Notes: a model not told the origin generated them from the letters alone. A DNA stretch of 64,000 nt from Liolophura sinensis (GCF_032854445.1 NC_088295.1:79948028-80012027), one strand, 5' to 3'; positions 22,780 to 34,529 are shown, numbered from the stretch's first letter. Numbers and translations: made by a program.

Positions 22780-24454
22780 CAGTCCTGGAAAAAAGTTTGG
22801 AATATTGTTTTCACTGATGATAGCATTTACCAGAAACATACTTTTGTGCGCCTTACATTGAATGCACACATTCTTGTTTGGGTGGAAAATGTAGTGGATT
22901 ATGTCCCCTTTCAGCTCATACACACCATTATTGCTTGTGTCACCTGAGCAAAATTACAGTTGGGACAAAGCATGACCATCCATTTCTCAGTGAAAAAGTC
23001 ATGTACGCAGACATGATTATAATTTAACCTTGTAACTCTTATAAAAGCTCGGTTAAGGCATGCCAGTGCTCCAGAGTGTTTCCAACAATACTGCTGTGAT
23101 CATGAGACGTCAACTGAGTGCTGCAGTCTGCAACCGTATCGTTGGTATGAGCCTGGCTGGAGCAAAACAGAAGGACATTGCAGCAGCTCTTGGTGTCACT
23201 CAGGGAGCCGTCTCCAAAATCTTTAAGCGACACCGACAGACGGGTGTGCCGACGCCTAGACCGAGGTCTGGTCGGCCACGAAAGACCACCGAGAGAGAGG
23301 ACCGGTATCTGGTGAGACTTTGCCGCAATGGCCGTACGAAGAGTTCCAACCAGATACGCGCTGACTGGATGAGATTTACCAATACTCCTGTGTCAAGCCG
23401 CTTAGTGCGACCCAGACTGTTGACTGCTGGGTATTTGGTAAGGAGGCCTAAGAGGAAGCCTTTGCCACAGCGTCGACACCGCCAGGCACGCTTATCCTGG
23501 GCGCGGGAACACCTGAACTGGCAGGTGGGACACTGGCGACACGTGATATTCAGTGATGAGTCTCGTTTTGTCGTCTACCGGGAAGATGGCCGTGTGATGG
23601 TGCGTCGTCAGGCTCACGAGGCTCTGAACGAAGATTGCATCATGCCCGGAGTCCAAGGCGGGGGCGGTGGGGTCACCGCCTAGGGTGCTTTTCATAGCAC
23701 TGGTAAATGCGACCTGCACGTCTTGGATGGACACATGAACCAGCACCAATATCAACGGATTCTGGAAACGATAATGCTCCCATTTGCTCGGCAACAATTC
23801 AGGGCAAACTTTGTGTATCAGGACGACAACGCCACGCCGCACCGGACAGAACTGATACGGAATTTTCTGGAACAGGAGGGTGTTGAGCACATGCAGTGGC
23901 CAGCCATTTCACCGGATATGAACCCAATTGAGAACTTGTGGGCGGAAGTTTCCCGTGGGTTGAATAACCTGGATGAAGCCCCAACGAACGTGCCTGAACT
24001 AACTCGTGCTGTGCTCACTTGCTGGAGAGATATACCGGAAGAAACTTTGACTTCCATAGTTTCCAGTATGCCAAGACGTGTGCGCGCATTGTACAATGCG
24101 AGGGGTGGGCACACCAAGTACTAAATTAATTTTCTGTATTGTTAGTGTTTTGCATATTTAACTTACCAAGTATTGTAGACATATTTCCAATCGAATAAAA
24201 GTTGCAGCTCGTAATAAAATACATGGGTTTCACTGAATTTCTGCACTTGTTTGGGGCGCTTTCAGAATATCGTGAAAAACTCGTCTCCTATAACATTTAG
24301 AAATGTTTTGGTTTGAGGAAACTATTGATAATGCATCATAGAGACTAGTCCAAGTGAAACCAATCGACAGATTATTGACCTGAACGCAACGAAGCACGCT
24401 ATTCGTGGAGATGGTGTGAAATTCACCAATATTCCAAACTTTTTTCCAGGACTG
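22780..24454 (+). mobile_element. Tc1-type DNA transposon with TIRs and TA target
   Basis: The element is 1,675 bp, bounded by inverted repeats of about 27 bp (CAGTCCTGGAAAAAAGTTTG at the left; its reverse, ending TTTTTTCCAGGACTG, at the right). It is flanked by TA on each side (22,778-22,779 and 24,455-24,456). Copy A keeps the empty site in the third minisatellite unit (about 627-650) with a single TA. It therefore inserted after A and B separated. It carries one transposase frame with a single stop. Confidence 0.95.
23060..24124 (+). pseudogene. Tc1 transposase, DD34E, one nonsense codon
   Basis: The frame runs from 23,060 to a TAA at 24,122-24,124 (355 codons), with one TAG at 23,681-23,683 where Tc1 proteins normally have W (V-T-V-W-G-A). 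It reads N-terminal helix-turn-helix (KDIAAALGVTQGAVSKIFKR), a GRPRK AT-hook-like motif, then FSDESRF (first D), YQDDNATPHR (second D) and SPDMNPIENLW (E). There are 34 residues between the second D and the E. The second methionine (MRRQLS, 23,102) may be the real start. A TGG-to-TAG change is the only visible lesion, so the element was recently active. Confidence 0.92.
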
Positions 24455-24899
24455 TACTTTTTGGATTTGATCAGGTATATTCCTTTAATTTGTGAACCGC
24501 ATGTATAATACTTTTTTGATTTGATCAGGTATATTCCTTTAATTTGTCAACCGCATGTATAATACTTCATTGGTTTAATCAGGTATGAGCTTCTTTTTCT
24601 TCAAATATAATGCTTTATTTCATAGTTTCATTAGGTATGATGTATAATGAAAAAGAATGGTAAAAATATGTAGAGCTGGTTAATTTTAGGAACACGAAAA
24701 ATTGAGTTTCTTTGAATTTTAGAAAGTTAGGGCTCTAGTCAGCCTGAAGACAAGGCCCTTCGACACACAGGTACTCGGCCAGTATAATATCATGTCATTT
24801 TAGAGAAAGGAGAAATTGACTCCACATCGCGTCGGCTTTTCGGACGAAAACATGTACGAAGGCTTGTAGTCTTGTACCTCTCTAAGTCAAAGCAGAACT

Positions 24900-27800
24900 T
24901 TAGTCTAATTTTGAAGGCGGGACACACTGCCCCTTGCCTTTTGTCTTACACTTGCAAATATACAGCCTTCCGCCGTCACATTCACTCAGCTCCTGTGTCA
25001 TTTTCATCGTCGAGCGTTGATACTTCATGAACACACAATGCTTCTGGGCGTTCTCGGTCGAGCTAGACGACTGACGGCCGTAACGGTATAAGTTGGAGGA
25101 GGACTGGGAATTACTGAAGAAGCTGCTCATCACCGGCATGTCGGTGTCACCCCACACCAGAGGTCCTCCAGTGATGTCATTCGCCCCTGACCAGTAGCCT
25201 GCGTTGTTGTAATCTGAAAGATGTTCAAAGAGAACAACAACGTGATTTGTTTTTGACGAAATGCTGTGCAGGTTGCTAATGCTTTAATGCCGTCCACGTG
25301 ATAACGGTGTTGGGCGACTGAACCAGCAAATAGTGTTTTCTTGGAATTATCGTACCAGAAAGAATTTGTTCAAGATGCGTATACTATGAAGTGGTAAGTG
25401 GATGAAATGAGGTTACCAGGAGTAAAGGAGCATACAGCGCGCTGTGTTGATAGCCAAAGTACCGAACAATAGCGGTTGAGTCATGAAGTGAAGTACTTCA
25501 AGAGACGTTATTCCTGAGAACCAATTAAATCAATCTAGTTAAAATGAAATCAAAGGTAAATCACTATATATTCATAAACATCTAACTTATACGGCTCAGT
25601 AAGGTTGGTGGTTTAACCAGATTTTGGTTTCCAGCAAAGCTGAATTCGAGCATGCGACATTCGAGCTTGCGCCATCCTTTGTGAAGGGCCGATCGGCGGC
25701 TGCCTAAACGACGCCTTAGTGCTTAGTGATCTATGTAATGAAGTAAATCACATCTGTGTTACCACAGAACTGTATCCATGTAGATGGGAGACTATGGTTT
25801 TTAAAGCCACATCACTAAAACAGAAATACAATACATATTCTGCCATGAGGAAATAAACGTACAGCACGAAAGTAAACCCCTAGTAAGGTAATTATTGATA
25901 CTCTGCACCCATGTAAAGACGGCCACCTTCTTACTAGCATGTCTCCTATAGCTCAATCGGTTGAATAACTCGCCTGGACAGGATTTTATGTGGATGGGAA
26001 CAGACCAACTTTCTGTGTGTGACACATATTGGCTTACCGGTACCTTTCAACTCAGTTCAGTGGGAGGTGAGGAGTTTGATGACCACGTGTCTGTATACCA
26101 GACTGGGTTCTCATACCAGATCAGTCCAGCCGCCTGGGTGTGGCACATGTTTGCTTACCTTTCGACTCAGTGAGAGAGGTGAGGAGTTTGATGACCATGT
26201 GCCTATACTCGACCGGGTTCTCGTACCAGATCCGTCCAGCCGCCTGGGTGTGGCACATGTTTGCTTACCTTTCGACTCAGTGAGAGAGGTGAGGAATGTG
26301 ATGAACACTACGTGTACCTGAGGAATTTGATGAATGCGTGTCTGTATACCAAACTGGGCCCTCAAGCCAGATCAGTCCAGCCGCCTGGGTGTGGCACATG
26401 TTTGCTTACCTTTCGACTCAGTGAGAGAGGTGAGGAGTTTGATGACCACTACATGTACCTGAGGAATTTGATGAATACGTGTCTGTATACCAGACTGGGC
26501 CCTCAAGCCAGATCAGTCCAGCCGCCTGGGTGTGGCACATGTTTGCTTACCTTTCGACTCAGTGAGAGAGGTGAGGAGTTTGATGACCACGTGTCAGTCA
26601 GTATACCAGACTGGGTGCTCGTATCAGATCAGTCCAGCAGCCTTGGTGTGACACATGTTTGCTTACTTTTCCACTCAGCGAGAGAAGTAGGAAGTTTGAT
26701 GACTACGTGTCTGTATACCAGACTGGGCTCTAAAACCAGATCAGTCCAGTCGCCTTGGTGTGATACATGTTTGCTTACCTTTCGACTCTGTGAGAGAGGT
26801 GAGGAGTTTGATGACCACGTGTCTATACTCGACCGGGTTCTCGTACCAGATCAGGTCAGCCCCCTGGGTGTGGCATTCCTCTCGGGCCTCGTACCACGAC
26901 TTTACTTCCTTCATAATCCGGTAACAGGCAAAAGTGGGGCGGTGCATGTAGAACTCTGACGGGCATGACTTGATGTCTACCAACAGAAGCAGATTATAAG
27001 GTGTATAGAATATTTGGTCATGTTTCTGACTGAGACCGACTTTTAGTGCGCGCAACATGGTTTGAATTATTGTTGTTGTTGTGTTTCATTAATGCTTACA
27101 GTGAACACAAAGTTTGCCAATATGTATACCTACAAAAAAGAAGTAAGCCAAAAAAATATTTTTAAAAATTTGAAAGTTTTGAAAGTCGCGAAGATGGAAA
27201 TCAACATTGGGGATATAGAACTGACAGACAAATCTCTCCACGTAGCCATGTTGTAGAAGTTCTTTTGGACTATGTTGTAATATTTTGGCTATGGCGTCTA
27301 AACACTGCTCAGCTCATGATTCCTCTTCAAAAATTTATTGACATCGATGTCAAAAAAATTTGGATTTGGAGGTTATTTTAAATGTTAAACCGAGGCATAT
27401 TGGTTCAACTGGACAGTCATACATTTATGCCGAACTGAGAGCGACTAACTGTGTCACAATGCCTACATGTTGGGTGGGTAATTTGTCAGGGCGAGTTCTG
27501 CAGCTGGCAACAAATCCGCCTCGCCAATGCCTGAGAAACAGAAGATTTCACTGTATAACTGTTTGCTCTTCGAAGCCTTAGTTTTAAAGGAAATGTTCCC
27601 CCAACATCGACAGGAAAGAAGTTTCCAAATGACAAGAACTTATTCCGTTCGGCAATTTCCCTAATGTCTAATGTAAAGTAATACTGACTCCGGAGACGAA
27701 GACGTTCGCCCTGACAAACTGACAAGCTCAAAGAAACTTTGGATGTTAGACAACGAGAGCTGAAACTCTTGAGTGGGACATCTGGCGTTTGTGTTTTTGT

Positions 27801-29754
27801 TTGTATTTTTGTTCTATCAAATTGTCATGCCCAATCATGTTCACTGTAACAGCGCGACATTGTTTATTACCTAAAATTTGTGACGTGTCTCTAACGCGGT
27901 GAAATGGCGACACCAAATGAGTGGATATGTACAATAATTTGATTTACATGTTTAGAACACCCCTGGAAACGTCTTTGGGAATTAATTTAAATTTAGTGGC
28001 TGATTTTCAGGTTGCCCCAAGACAATGGAACGGTAAGGAACGAACTCTAGAGCCTGGGTTCTTTACCCTTATACATTTAAAATGTCATGAATTTGGAAGA
28101 AGCCTAGAATACTCATTAAAATGCGTCATCACATATCGTTTTAATAACAAAACTGAAAGTGGAATGGTGCACACATACCTGCAGGATAGGACACGTTATT
28201 CCCCGGGAAAAGGCCCTGCAAAACAAAATGTGGTAGGAATTTGATCACAAGCAAAGTCGCTTGTTGGTGCTGGGAACGACCTATTTCTATTGTATTACGA
28301 AGTAGAATATCAGCTTGGCTCTGGTAGCGAAATTTAAGCAGATACAGGGTTATGTGTAAGTCCAGGCGTATTGCAGAGAAGTTACTCTGCACTTGTAAAT
28401 CAGGTATGTCAGGTACATGTACCTGGCCAGGTTCGGTGCATGGCTACTCGGGCACTCTGTTTTTCACCACACATAAACATGACGGTCGGTGTATAATCGG
28501 AAAATTCAAGAGCAATCAAATAAATAAATAACTGGACCCAGCATTAATGAGGGCTCGTTCATCATTTGTATTCAGTCTAATCAGAATGGTGGTATTTACT
28601 GGTAATAATGATCCGCTAGTGGCATCGAGTTACCATGAAAAAAATTTAGCCAAAGCGTTGGAAAGAAATATTTTGTCTTTTGAATTCTACTCAAAAGTAT
28701 AAAAGTCCACACGTGTTATTCTTTCTGAAATGATTTCTAAAAACAACAACAACTTGTTGGAGGGGTATGAAGAGTAATTGGTATTTATTATTTTGTTTTC
28801 AAAATGAACTGTATGACCTTGTTCTTTGTCAAAATTTTTAAATGTTGTAAACAGCTATATGACACGCAGGCTGACATAATTTATCATTTAATACATGTGT
28901 TTTATTTAATACATGACAGAGTATGCACAGCCTAAAGCGTTAATTCTCTCAGCCAATAACAAGTGTAAGTTCGCTACAACCACGCGTAGTAAATAACGAA
29001 AACATGAAGAGCGACAGGAAGTGGATATCCTGATCCTGGACCATTCCGGAAACATTCTGTATAGGCCTTTACCCTAATTCTTTTAAAATTTGGGACACAT
29101 GGTCTGCTTGTTTTAGCCAATATATATGTAATTCAAGCAAGAATATTGGGTTTCTCTTCTCTCACAGGGTTAGACCATCTAATGAACATACTCATACCTT
29201 TACTTTTCCCCGTAGGGCTGGAAAAGAAATGTAATATTCTACTTTCAACACTACTAATATCTGTGTCAGTTATCGGCGTATACTATGTGCTAAAACTTTA
29301 GCATTTACTTGTGTAGCAGTAATACTGGATATGTAATGGTTAGGGCCCTATAGGGACTACATGTATGAAGTCGCGTTGACCTTGTTAGCTAAGAAAACTG
29401 AACAATATACAGAGAACAAAAACACAAGGCGGACCACTTGATAGTGAACATTCGTTTTTCTTCACTTTAAGGAAATATCTATTCATTATTACGATAAGCT
29501 GGGGATACCAAACTTTGAAGTTTACAAAGACTTTGCCCTTGTTGTTACTGAAATATAGATATACATTCTAATGAACTCACCACTGCAGTTGAAATATGAG
29601 TTCCTTGCAGGCTAAGGTATATACTTACGTCTGCAGATAAAGCTTCCAAACGGTCGACTCTGTTCGAAAGTGACGATAGAGACAGTCCGCTGGACACTGG
29701 ATTGGTGAATGCCAATACAACCACACCGCACAGGAGGAGCGTTCTCAGCGCCAT
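24900..29754 (-). CDS. Secreted C-type lectin-like protein, four exons, 224 residues
   Basis: Exons in order: 29,629-29,754 (signal peptide MALRTLLLCGVVVLAF, then a short heptad-like LSNRVDRLEAL), 28,179-28,215 (37 nt, GLFPGNNVSYPA), 26,779-26,976 and 24,900-25,213. Phases 0, 1, 1 agree and all sites are GT-AG, total 675 nt with TAA. The small second exon is inferred from phase plus strong sites (TTTTGCAG / CAG|GTATGTG). The CTL domain starts at SCPSEFY, then ACYRIMKEVKSWYEAREEC, YWSGANDITGG and CVFMKY, and ends CDGGRLYICKC. Its long-form cysteines are present, but I see no EPN/QPD or WND motif, so calcium-dependent sugar binding is doubtful. It is probably a secreted recognition or matrix protein. 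Intron 3 contains a donor-site array (26,041-26,790). Confidence 0.75.
26041..26790 (-). repeat. Tandem array repeating an exon end with its splice donor
   Basis: Seven units start (plus strand) with CTTTCGACTCAGTGAGAGAG-like sequence near 26,045, 26,157, 26,268, 26,409, 26,550, 26,668 and 26,778. Spacing is 110-118 bp, or 141 bp where about 29 bp are internally duplicated. On the coding strand each unit holds roughly the last 97 nt of CTL exon 3, the donor AAAG|GTAAGC and about 15 nt of intron. The real exon 3 end (26,779) is the last unit, so six decoy donors follow it in intron 3. Confidence 0.9.
26977..28178. other. CTL intron 2, nothing else recognised
   Basis: AT-rich intron. ORFs of 62-81 codons on both strands have no motif and no matching splice phases. 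Confidence 0.4.
28430..28535 (+). mobile_element. 3' fragment of an AAATA-tailed SINE in CTL intron 1
   Basis: CATGACGGTCGGTGTATAAT, AAATTCAAGAGCAATCAAAT and an AAATAAATAA tail match the 3' end of the SINE family at 34,247-34,525, much decayed. The rest of intron 1 (to 29,628) shows nothing recognisable. Confidence 0.5.
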
Positions 29755-30236
29755 GTTGTATAGCTTTCTGCACGCGCAGCTATATCTGAAATAGGTCTTT
29801 CAAGTCCTTTTATTAACAGGTTCTAGAAATCTATGACTTTGGCCTAGTTTTAAAAAAATTAACCACTTGCCCCACTGAAGTTAAAAATATATAACTATCG
29901 GTTTTGTCGAACTCTGGTTAATGTATAGATGACGATAAAATAGAAACGGTAGAAAGTCTCAGCTGTTGAGGAACTGTAACTGGTACTACTTAAGAACACG
30001 GATGTATTCAGATGTGATGAGGCAAACTGTATGCAGAAGACATACACATTACAAAAGCACTTCATGCATACAAAATAGGCCGTTGAGTGTATTTATGGGA
30101 AATAACTGGTGTTCGAAGCGGCCCATAAACCAATGGGATATCACAAGGCTTGTCTTCCTCTGTACAAGATAATAAAGATATGTTGGTTCTCAGTTAAGTG
30201 TGTAAGTATGCATACGACCATGCATTGAATCATTTC

Positions 30237-30400
30237 TTTATTTTATTTGTTAATTAAACTGGTATTTTCGGCCGTACTGAAGAATATTTCACTTATACGA
30301 CGGCGGCTAGCATTATGGTGGAAGGAAACTGGACAGAGCTCAGGGGAAAACCGCAACCATCCGCAGGTTGCTGGAAGACCTTCCCACGTGTGATGTTTGA
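30237..30400 (-). mobile_element. AAATA-family SINE, partial
   Basis: In reverse: ACACGTGGGAAGGTCTTCCA, GCAACCTGCGGATGGTTGCG, CTAGCCGCCGTCGTATAAGT, TTCAGTACGGCCG. The 5' head is missing and the tail is weak (TTTATTTTATTTG on the plus strand). Confidence 0.75.
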
Positions 30401-31090
30401 ATCATAATTTAGCTTATGTAAACATGCAAGTAAATTAATACTAAATCACAGTTTGTTTCACAATCACAAAAAGTTTATTCTTTTGTTTACATAAGTTACA
30501 GCTGTTACCAGATTAAAGAAGTTATAAATCCAAATTATTCGAAGGCTGCGTAGGCTGTAAATCTGTTATACTCAGTTTCATTTTCTGTACAGCTGTTTTG
30601 CTAAAGGGCCATTCACCCGCCTTATAGCATAATGTCATTTGATAAAGTTTTACTCTACCTGCCTTCAACTATGTCTTTGTTAGATTATCAAAGTACAAAA
30701 GCCAACAACAACCATGCACACTCATCATCCAATAAATGTATCTAGTATTCGTTCTGAAACATTGCATTATTTGATTCTGGATATGTTTCACAAAATTATT
30801 GGATCAAGTGAACGATTCCGATTTTTTAATAAGTATTTTCCTTACTGGCTTTTAACTTATCCTAGTATTTATTTTCAAAACATCTATTACAACATAAGTA
30901 CAACGGAGGAAAAGCTTACTCTTTTTCTTGTGAAAACACTAAATATATTTAAGGATAGCATTTGTAATGGTCTATCATACAAATACGATTTATTTCTAAT
31001 TTTATGATGTTTAAGACATTTAAGTGTACAGTCGATTTTTTGTAGAAAGCAAACCCCGACATACTTCAAAAGTTACAAGTGTGTTTTGTA
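30401..31090. other. No gene seen
   Basis: AT-rich. A 97-codon frame at 30,714-31,007 (+) has biased AT codons, no motif and no conservation check available. Confidence 0.35.
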
Positions 31091-31091
31091 T

Positions 31092-31275
31092 CTTTGGAAG
31101 CCGTGATGAGGATGACCACGTGCCTGTACTCCTCCATCGTGTCGCACCAGATCCGGTCTCCTCCCTGGCTCTGACAGTCCACCCGGGACTGGTACCACCT
31201 TCTCATCACCCATAATGCGGTAGCACGACTTCGTCTTTCGGTTGATGTAAAACTTAGGAGGACACGTTTCAGTAT
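31092..31275 (-). pseudogene. Relic C-type lectin-like exon (N-terminal half of domain)
   Basis: The minus strand after an acceptor (GTTGATAG) reads DTETCPPKFYINRKTKSCYR, equal in position to the intact gene's third exon. A one-frame shift at GGTGATGAGAAGGTGGTACC (about two bases lost before the WY pair) breaks it. The rest continues in another frame as WYQSRVDCQSQGGDRIW and EEYRHVVILITASK. The donor G|GT has become G|AT. Both lesions mark it as dead. No matching C-terminal exon follows before the signal exon at 29,754. Confidence 0.8.
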
Positions 31276-31394
31276 CTATCAACATAAGACACCTTCATGT
31301 TTATGAACCTAAACTTAATGACATAAGTTCAAATGAAAACTGACTTGAGTTGTAACTTCCTCCATTGCCGTTCATCATGAAGGGGGTAGTACTA

Positions 31395-31610
31395 TGACTG
31401 GTTGACCCCGTATCCCGCTCGGGCGGGACGGCTTACTTGCCTTCGGTAAGGCGTCTCAGTGAAGCAGCACTAGATAAAAGAGCGGGGGAAATCCGTCCTA
31501 CAACAAGGAGGCACACTGCATACACTCTAAGGATGCCTTCGTCGTCATATAAATGAAAAATTGTTAAGTGCGACGTTAGACACCAAGCACTCACTCACTC
31601 ACTCAAATGA
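31395..31610 (+). mobile_element. SINE with (ACTC)n tail, 5'-truncated
   Basis: TTGACCCCGTATCCCGCTCG, TTGCCTTCGGTAAGGCGTCT, AACAAGGAGGCACACTGCAT, then CACCAAGCACTCACTCACTC. Same family as 4,588-4,800; the tRNA head is absent. Confidence 0.9.
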
Positions 31611-31619
31611 AAATTTTGA

Positions 31620-32500
31620 ATTCTGCAATTTGATCTTACCGCCATGGTTAGTGAGATACTGCTGATGAGCAAGATATACAAAGTCGTCGAATCGCCAATC
31701 TGAATTGACGTTTTCGGTGCCCAAAGACTCCAACGATTTTTAAGCAAATGTTCCTTTATATCTTCATCTTGTCTGTAAGTTTGGGCGTTACCTAAGCATT
31801 TATCGCCATGCGCAGTACAAAAAAGATTCGTATGATCTACTTTTGTCAGACATACAGAAACAGCACTGCCAAAGGGATTCATGACTTTCAGGCATATTAT
31901 TATGAGTATTTCTATGCATACGGCAGGCTGTTTTTGTCGGAACTCATTCATGGACTACGAATTTGAACTTTGATATGGAATTCATGCCTGGAATATCCAC
32001 TGTCTGCCCAGCATCACTGAAAACCGATGACCGCTTCTCTTTTGTGTGTTACCGGCTTTATTTCCTATTTGTATAATTTCTTACATACCTTTGTCTTTGG
32101 GAGCTAGTGTTAAACGTTGTTTTGGAAATGAATCTTGCGATTATCGACTTATATTCATGTATATTAATACCGTGGTACCTAGAGAATTCCCACAATTCTC
32201 AATTTCAGTTTTCTAAAAATGAACAAAACTGGCGGCCAAAAGAAACTTTACAAAGAGCTCAAATCAATTTATTTTGCCAAAGCAAAAAAACACTGAAGTT
32301 TACTATATTGAAAAAACCAATGACTTTAGATATTGAAAGTCTTGAGCAAGAACGGATAAAGCAGCGCTCAAATCATTATACAAGTGAACAAACAGAGCAA
32401 GGGTAGAAAAAAAAGCCATCCCATCTTGGTTAACAACATTTTTAAAATAAGTCAATATCAAAACAAATCAATATCGCGTGTGGCCACCCCTTGCTTCAAT
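31620..32500. other. No gene seen
   Basis: Frames of 99-138 codons occur on both strands, but they lack motifs. The right part flanks the broken Tc1 element, whose ends I could not place. Confidence 0.35.
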
Positions 32501-32539
32501 ACAAGCAAAAACTCTCCGACGCATAGAAAAAGTTGGTCG

Positions 32540-33392
32540 TCAGATGAGATGACGTGGGATTCGTTGCCATTTATCTTGGAGCGCGAACGTCAGTTCCTGT
32601 CGGTTGGATGCAAGGTGTGGCCGTTGTCTTCCTCGATGACCTATGATATCCCAAAGGTGTTCTATAGGGGACATATCTGGGAACGTGCAGGCCACGGAAA
32701 GACGTTGACGTTGTTGGCGTCCAGGAAGTTCTGCACAACTCGAGCTGCATGGGGTGTGGCGTTGTCTTGCTGGTACAGGACACCACGTGGCTGCTGTTGA
32801 AGGAATGGCAAGACAACAGGACGTAGAGATTCCTCCACTTAACGCTGAGCTGTTAGGTTCCCGTAGATGATGACCAGTGTTGTCCGTTCTTCTCCACAAA
32901 TCCCACCCTACACCATCGCGCTGCCGCCACCAAATGGTACCACCTCCTGGACATATGATGCAGTCGTTCGTTCGCCAATTCGCACAGTTCGAGCCCATAG
33001 CAACCATGCACTCGCGACGATGTTCGGCTGTCAACAACTAACCTCTGAATGGTCGATAGGCCATAATTCCGTGAACCATGAGTCTCCTGGACACGTTCTG
33101 CCGACTGACCCGTTGACCTTAGGCATTGATTGACGATGACGTCACCGTCAGGAAGCGGTTCCTCAGGTGTAAGGCGCGCATGCAAGTACCCGTCTTCTGT
33201 GGGCGTAGTTACCTTAGGCCTGTCTGCTCTTGGCCTGTCCAATGTCTGCCCTGTCTGTCTGTAACGTTGCATCAAGTTTGACACAGTTACACGAGAGCAG
33301 CCGAAGGTCCTTTTTGCAATGTGGGCATGGGTGGCTCCCATGGATACCATACCCAGGGCCCTCTCGCGATGTTCTAGAGTCAATGGAGGCAT
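32540..33392 (-). pseudogene. Second Tc1-type transposase, broken
   Basis: The minus strand starts MPPLTLEHRERALGMVSMGA, with a helix-turn-helix (THAHIAKRTFGCSRVTVSNL) and a D-R-P-RADRPKVT linker. The catalytic half is spread over frames: QDNATPHAARVVQNFLDA in one (reading the reverse of about 32,700-32,790), then FPDMSPIEHLWDIIGHRGRQ in another. The FSDESRF segment is missing, so there is an internal deletion as well as frameshifts. Terminal inverted repeats were not identified. It is unrelated at the family level to the element at 22,780-24,454 (different N-terminus). Confidence 0.8.
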
Positions 33393-33429
33393 TACTTTGG
33401 TGGTTTTTAGTCAGTGTGCAAGTCCAGCA

Positions 33430-34240
33430 CACTGTGAATAACGTTTTTATACAGTTATTACATGTGCAGTTGCGGTCATCTATGGGTCACGTGATTTTTC
33501 TTTCTTCGTTGTCTCAAAACAAACTCGTGTGGGTGTATCTGACGCTTGTCGCACATGAGAATATGCTTCGTACAATGTTTTCCTATAATAATTTGATATT
33601 AATTTGCTGAAAAGGCTGGTTAAAGTTTACTCACGGAGTCGTAAAGATTCTTTTGACCGTCAGTTACCAGACAGAAATAGGTATTAACTGCGGATAAACT
33701 AATTTAAAATGACGACAAGATTTTGGCGTTTGACGTAATATGCATTAACATGGACAGGCAACTGAAATGGCCAGGTTTCAAACTGCCAGGACTTCAGTGT
33801 TTAATGCTAGAGTATATATGTATGTGTGTTAGGTTAAAGAAAATGAGACACTGACCTATATTTCCAAGATTTAGATAAGCTTTAAGGCCATTTCAGAAAT
33901 TTGTTTACCTCATTGACACAAATAGAATATTTTAAAGTCTGTGTTTTGCTGAAAACTTTCAGGTCATCACTATAAAGATGGTAATGTTGGGTTTCGAATT
34001 TCGCTGAGGTTTCCATCTTCTCATTTATTTAATTTCCTTTGTTTTTCTTTTGATTATTCTTGAAGACAATTAAATTTGAAGGTAATAGAAAATATAGATA
34101 ACTCCGAAAAGTCACGGTTATCGTTGTGGTAGATCAGTATTTCGACATACACTTATGCCATCGTCAGGAAATACAGGGCACCTAACGGACAACAATCAAT
34201 GTATAGTCGAACAAGTACAAGCTAAACCTAAAGCATCTAT
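33430..34240. other. No gene seen
   Basis: AT-rich intergenic sequence. I see no exon or repeat that I can name. Confidence 0.35.
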
Positions 34241-34246
34241 TAACTG

Positions 34247-34525
34247 CTCCTGGGTCATTACGCTGTGCTAGTCGGTTAGCGCGCTAGCGCAGCGTAATGA
34301 CCCAGGAGCCTCTCACCAATGTGGTCGCTGTGAGTTCAAGTCCAGCTCATGCTGGCTTCCTCTCCGGCCGTACGTGGAAAGGTTTGTCAGCAACCTGCGG
34401 ATGGTCGTGGGTTTCCCCCGGGCTGTGCACGGTTTCCACCCACCATAATGCTGGCCGCCGTCGTATAAGTGAAATATTCTTGAGTACGGCGTAAAACACC
34501 AATCAAATAAATAAATAAATAAATC
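34247..34525 (+). mobile_element. AAATA-tailed SINE with fold-back head
   Basis: The clearest member of this family: GTGAGTTCAAGTCCAGCTCA (B box), CTCATGCTGGCTTCCTCTCC, GCAACCTGCGGATGGTCGTG, ATTCTTGAGTACGGCGTAAA and an AAATAAATAAATAAA tail. At its 5' end, CTCCTGGGTCATTACGCTGT (34,248-) is repeated in reverse as AGCGTAATGACCCAGGAG (to about 34,306), giving a hairpin with arms of about 25 bp. Confidence 0.9.
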
Positions 34526-34529
34526 TATT

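Larger units (their letters stand above)
22570..24585 (-). repeat. 54-bp minisatellite (copy B), split by Tc1
   Basis: About six units of the same repeat as 503-835, in reverse (TTTGATCAGGTATATTCCTT per unit). The Tc1 element at 22,780-24,454 lies inside one unit. Confidence 0.8.
12640..25090 (-). repeat. Segmental duplication copy B (reversed)
   Basis: This is the reverse complement of copy A from position 1 to about 9,165, with extra material: about 1.8 kb at 16,667-18,490 (tRNA-like relic, LINE, SINE) and a Tc1 element at 22,780-24,454. It is more diverged from A and C than they are from each other, and it lacks the 4.6-kb SINE. Its orientation is explained by the 36.7-kb inversion; before that it would have been a direct repeat of A and C. 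Confidence 0.9.

Noticed and set aside
31024-31215. Plus-strand ORF over the relic lectin exon
   Set aside because: Shadow of the minus-strand CTL exon at 31,092-31,275.
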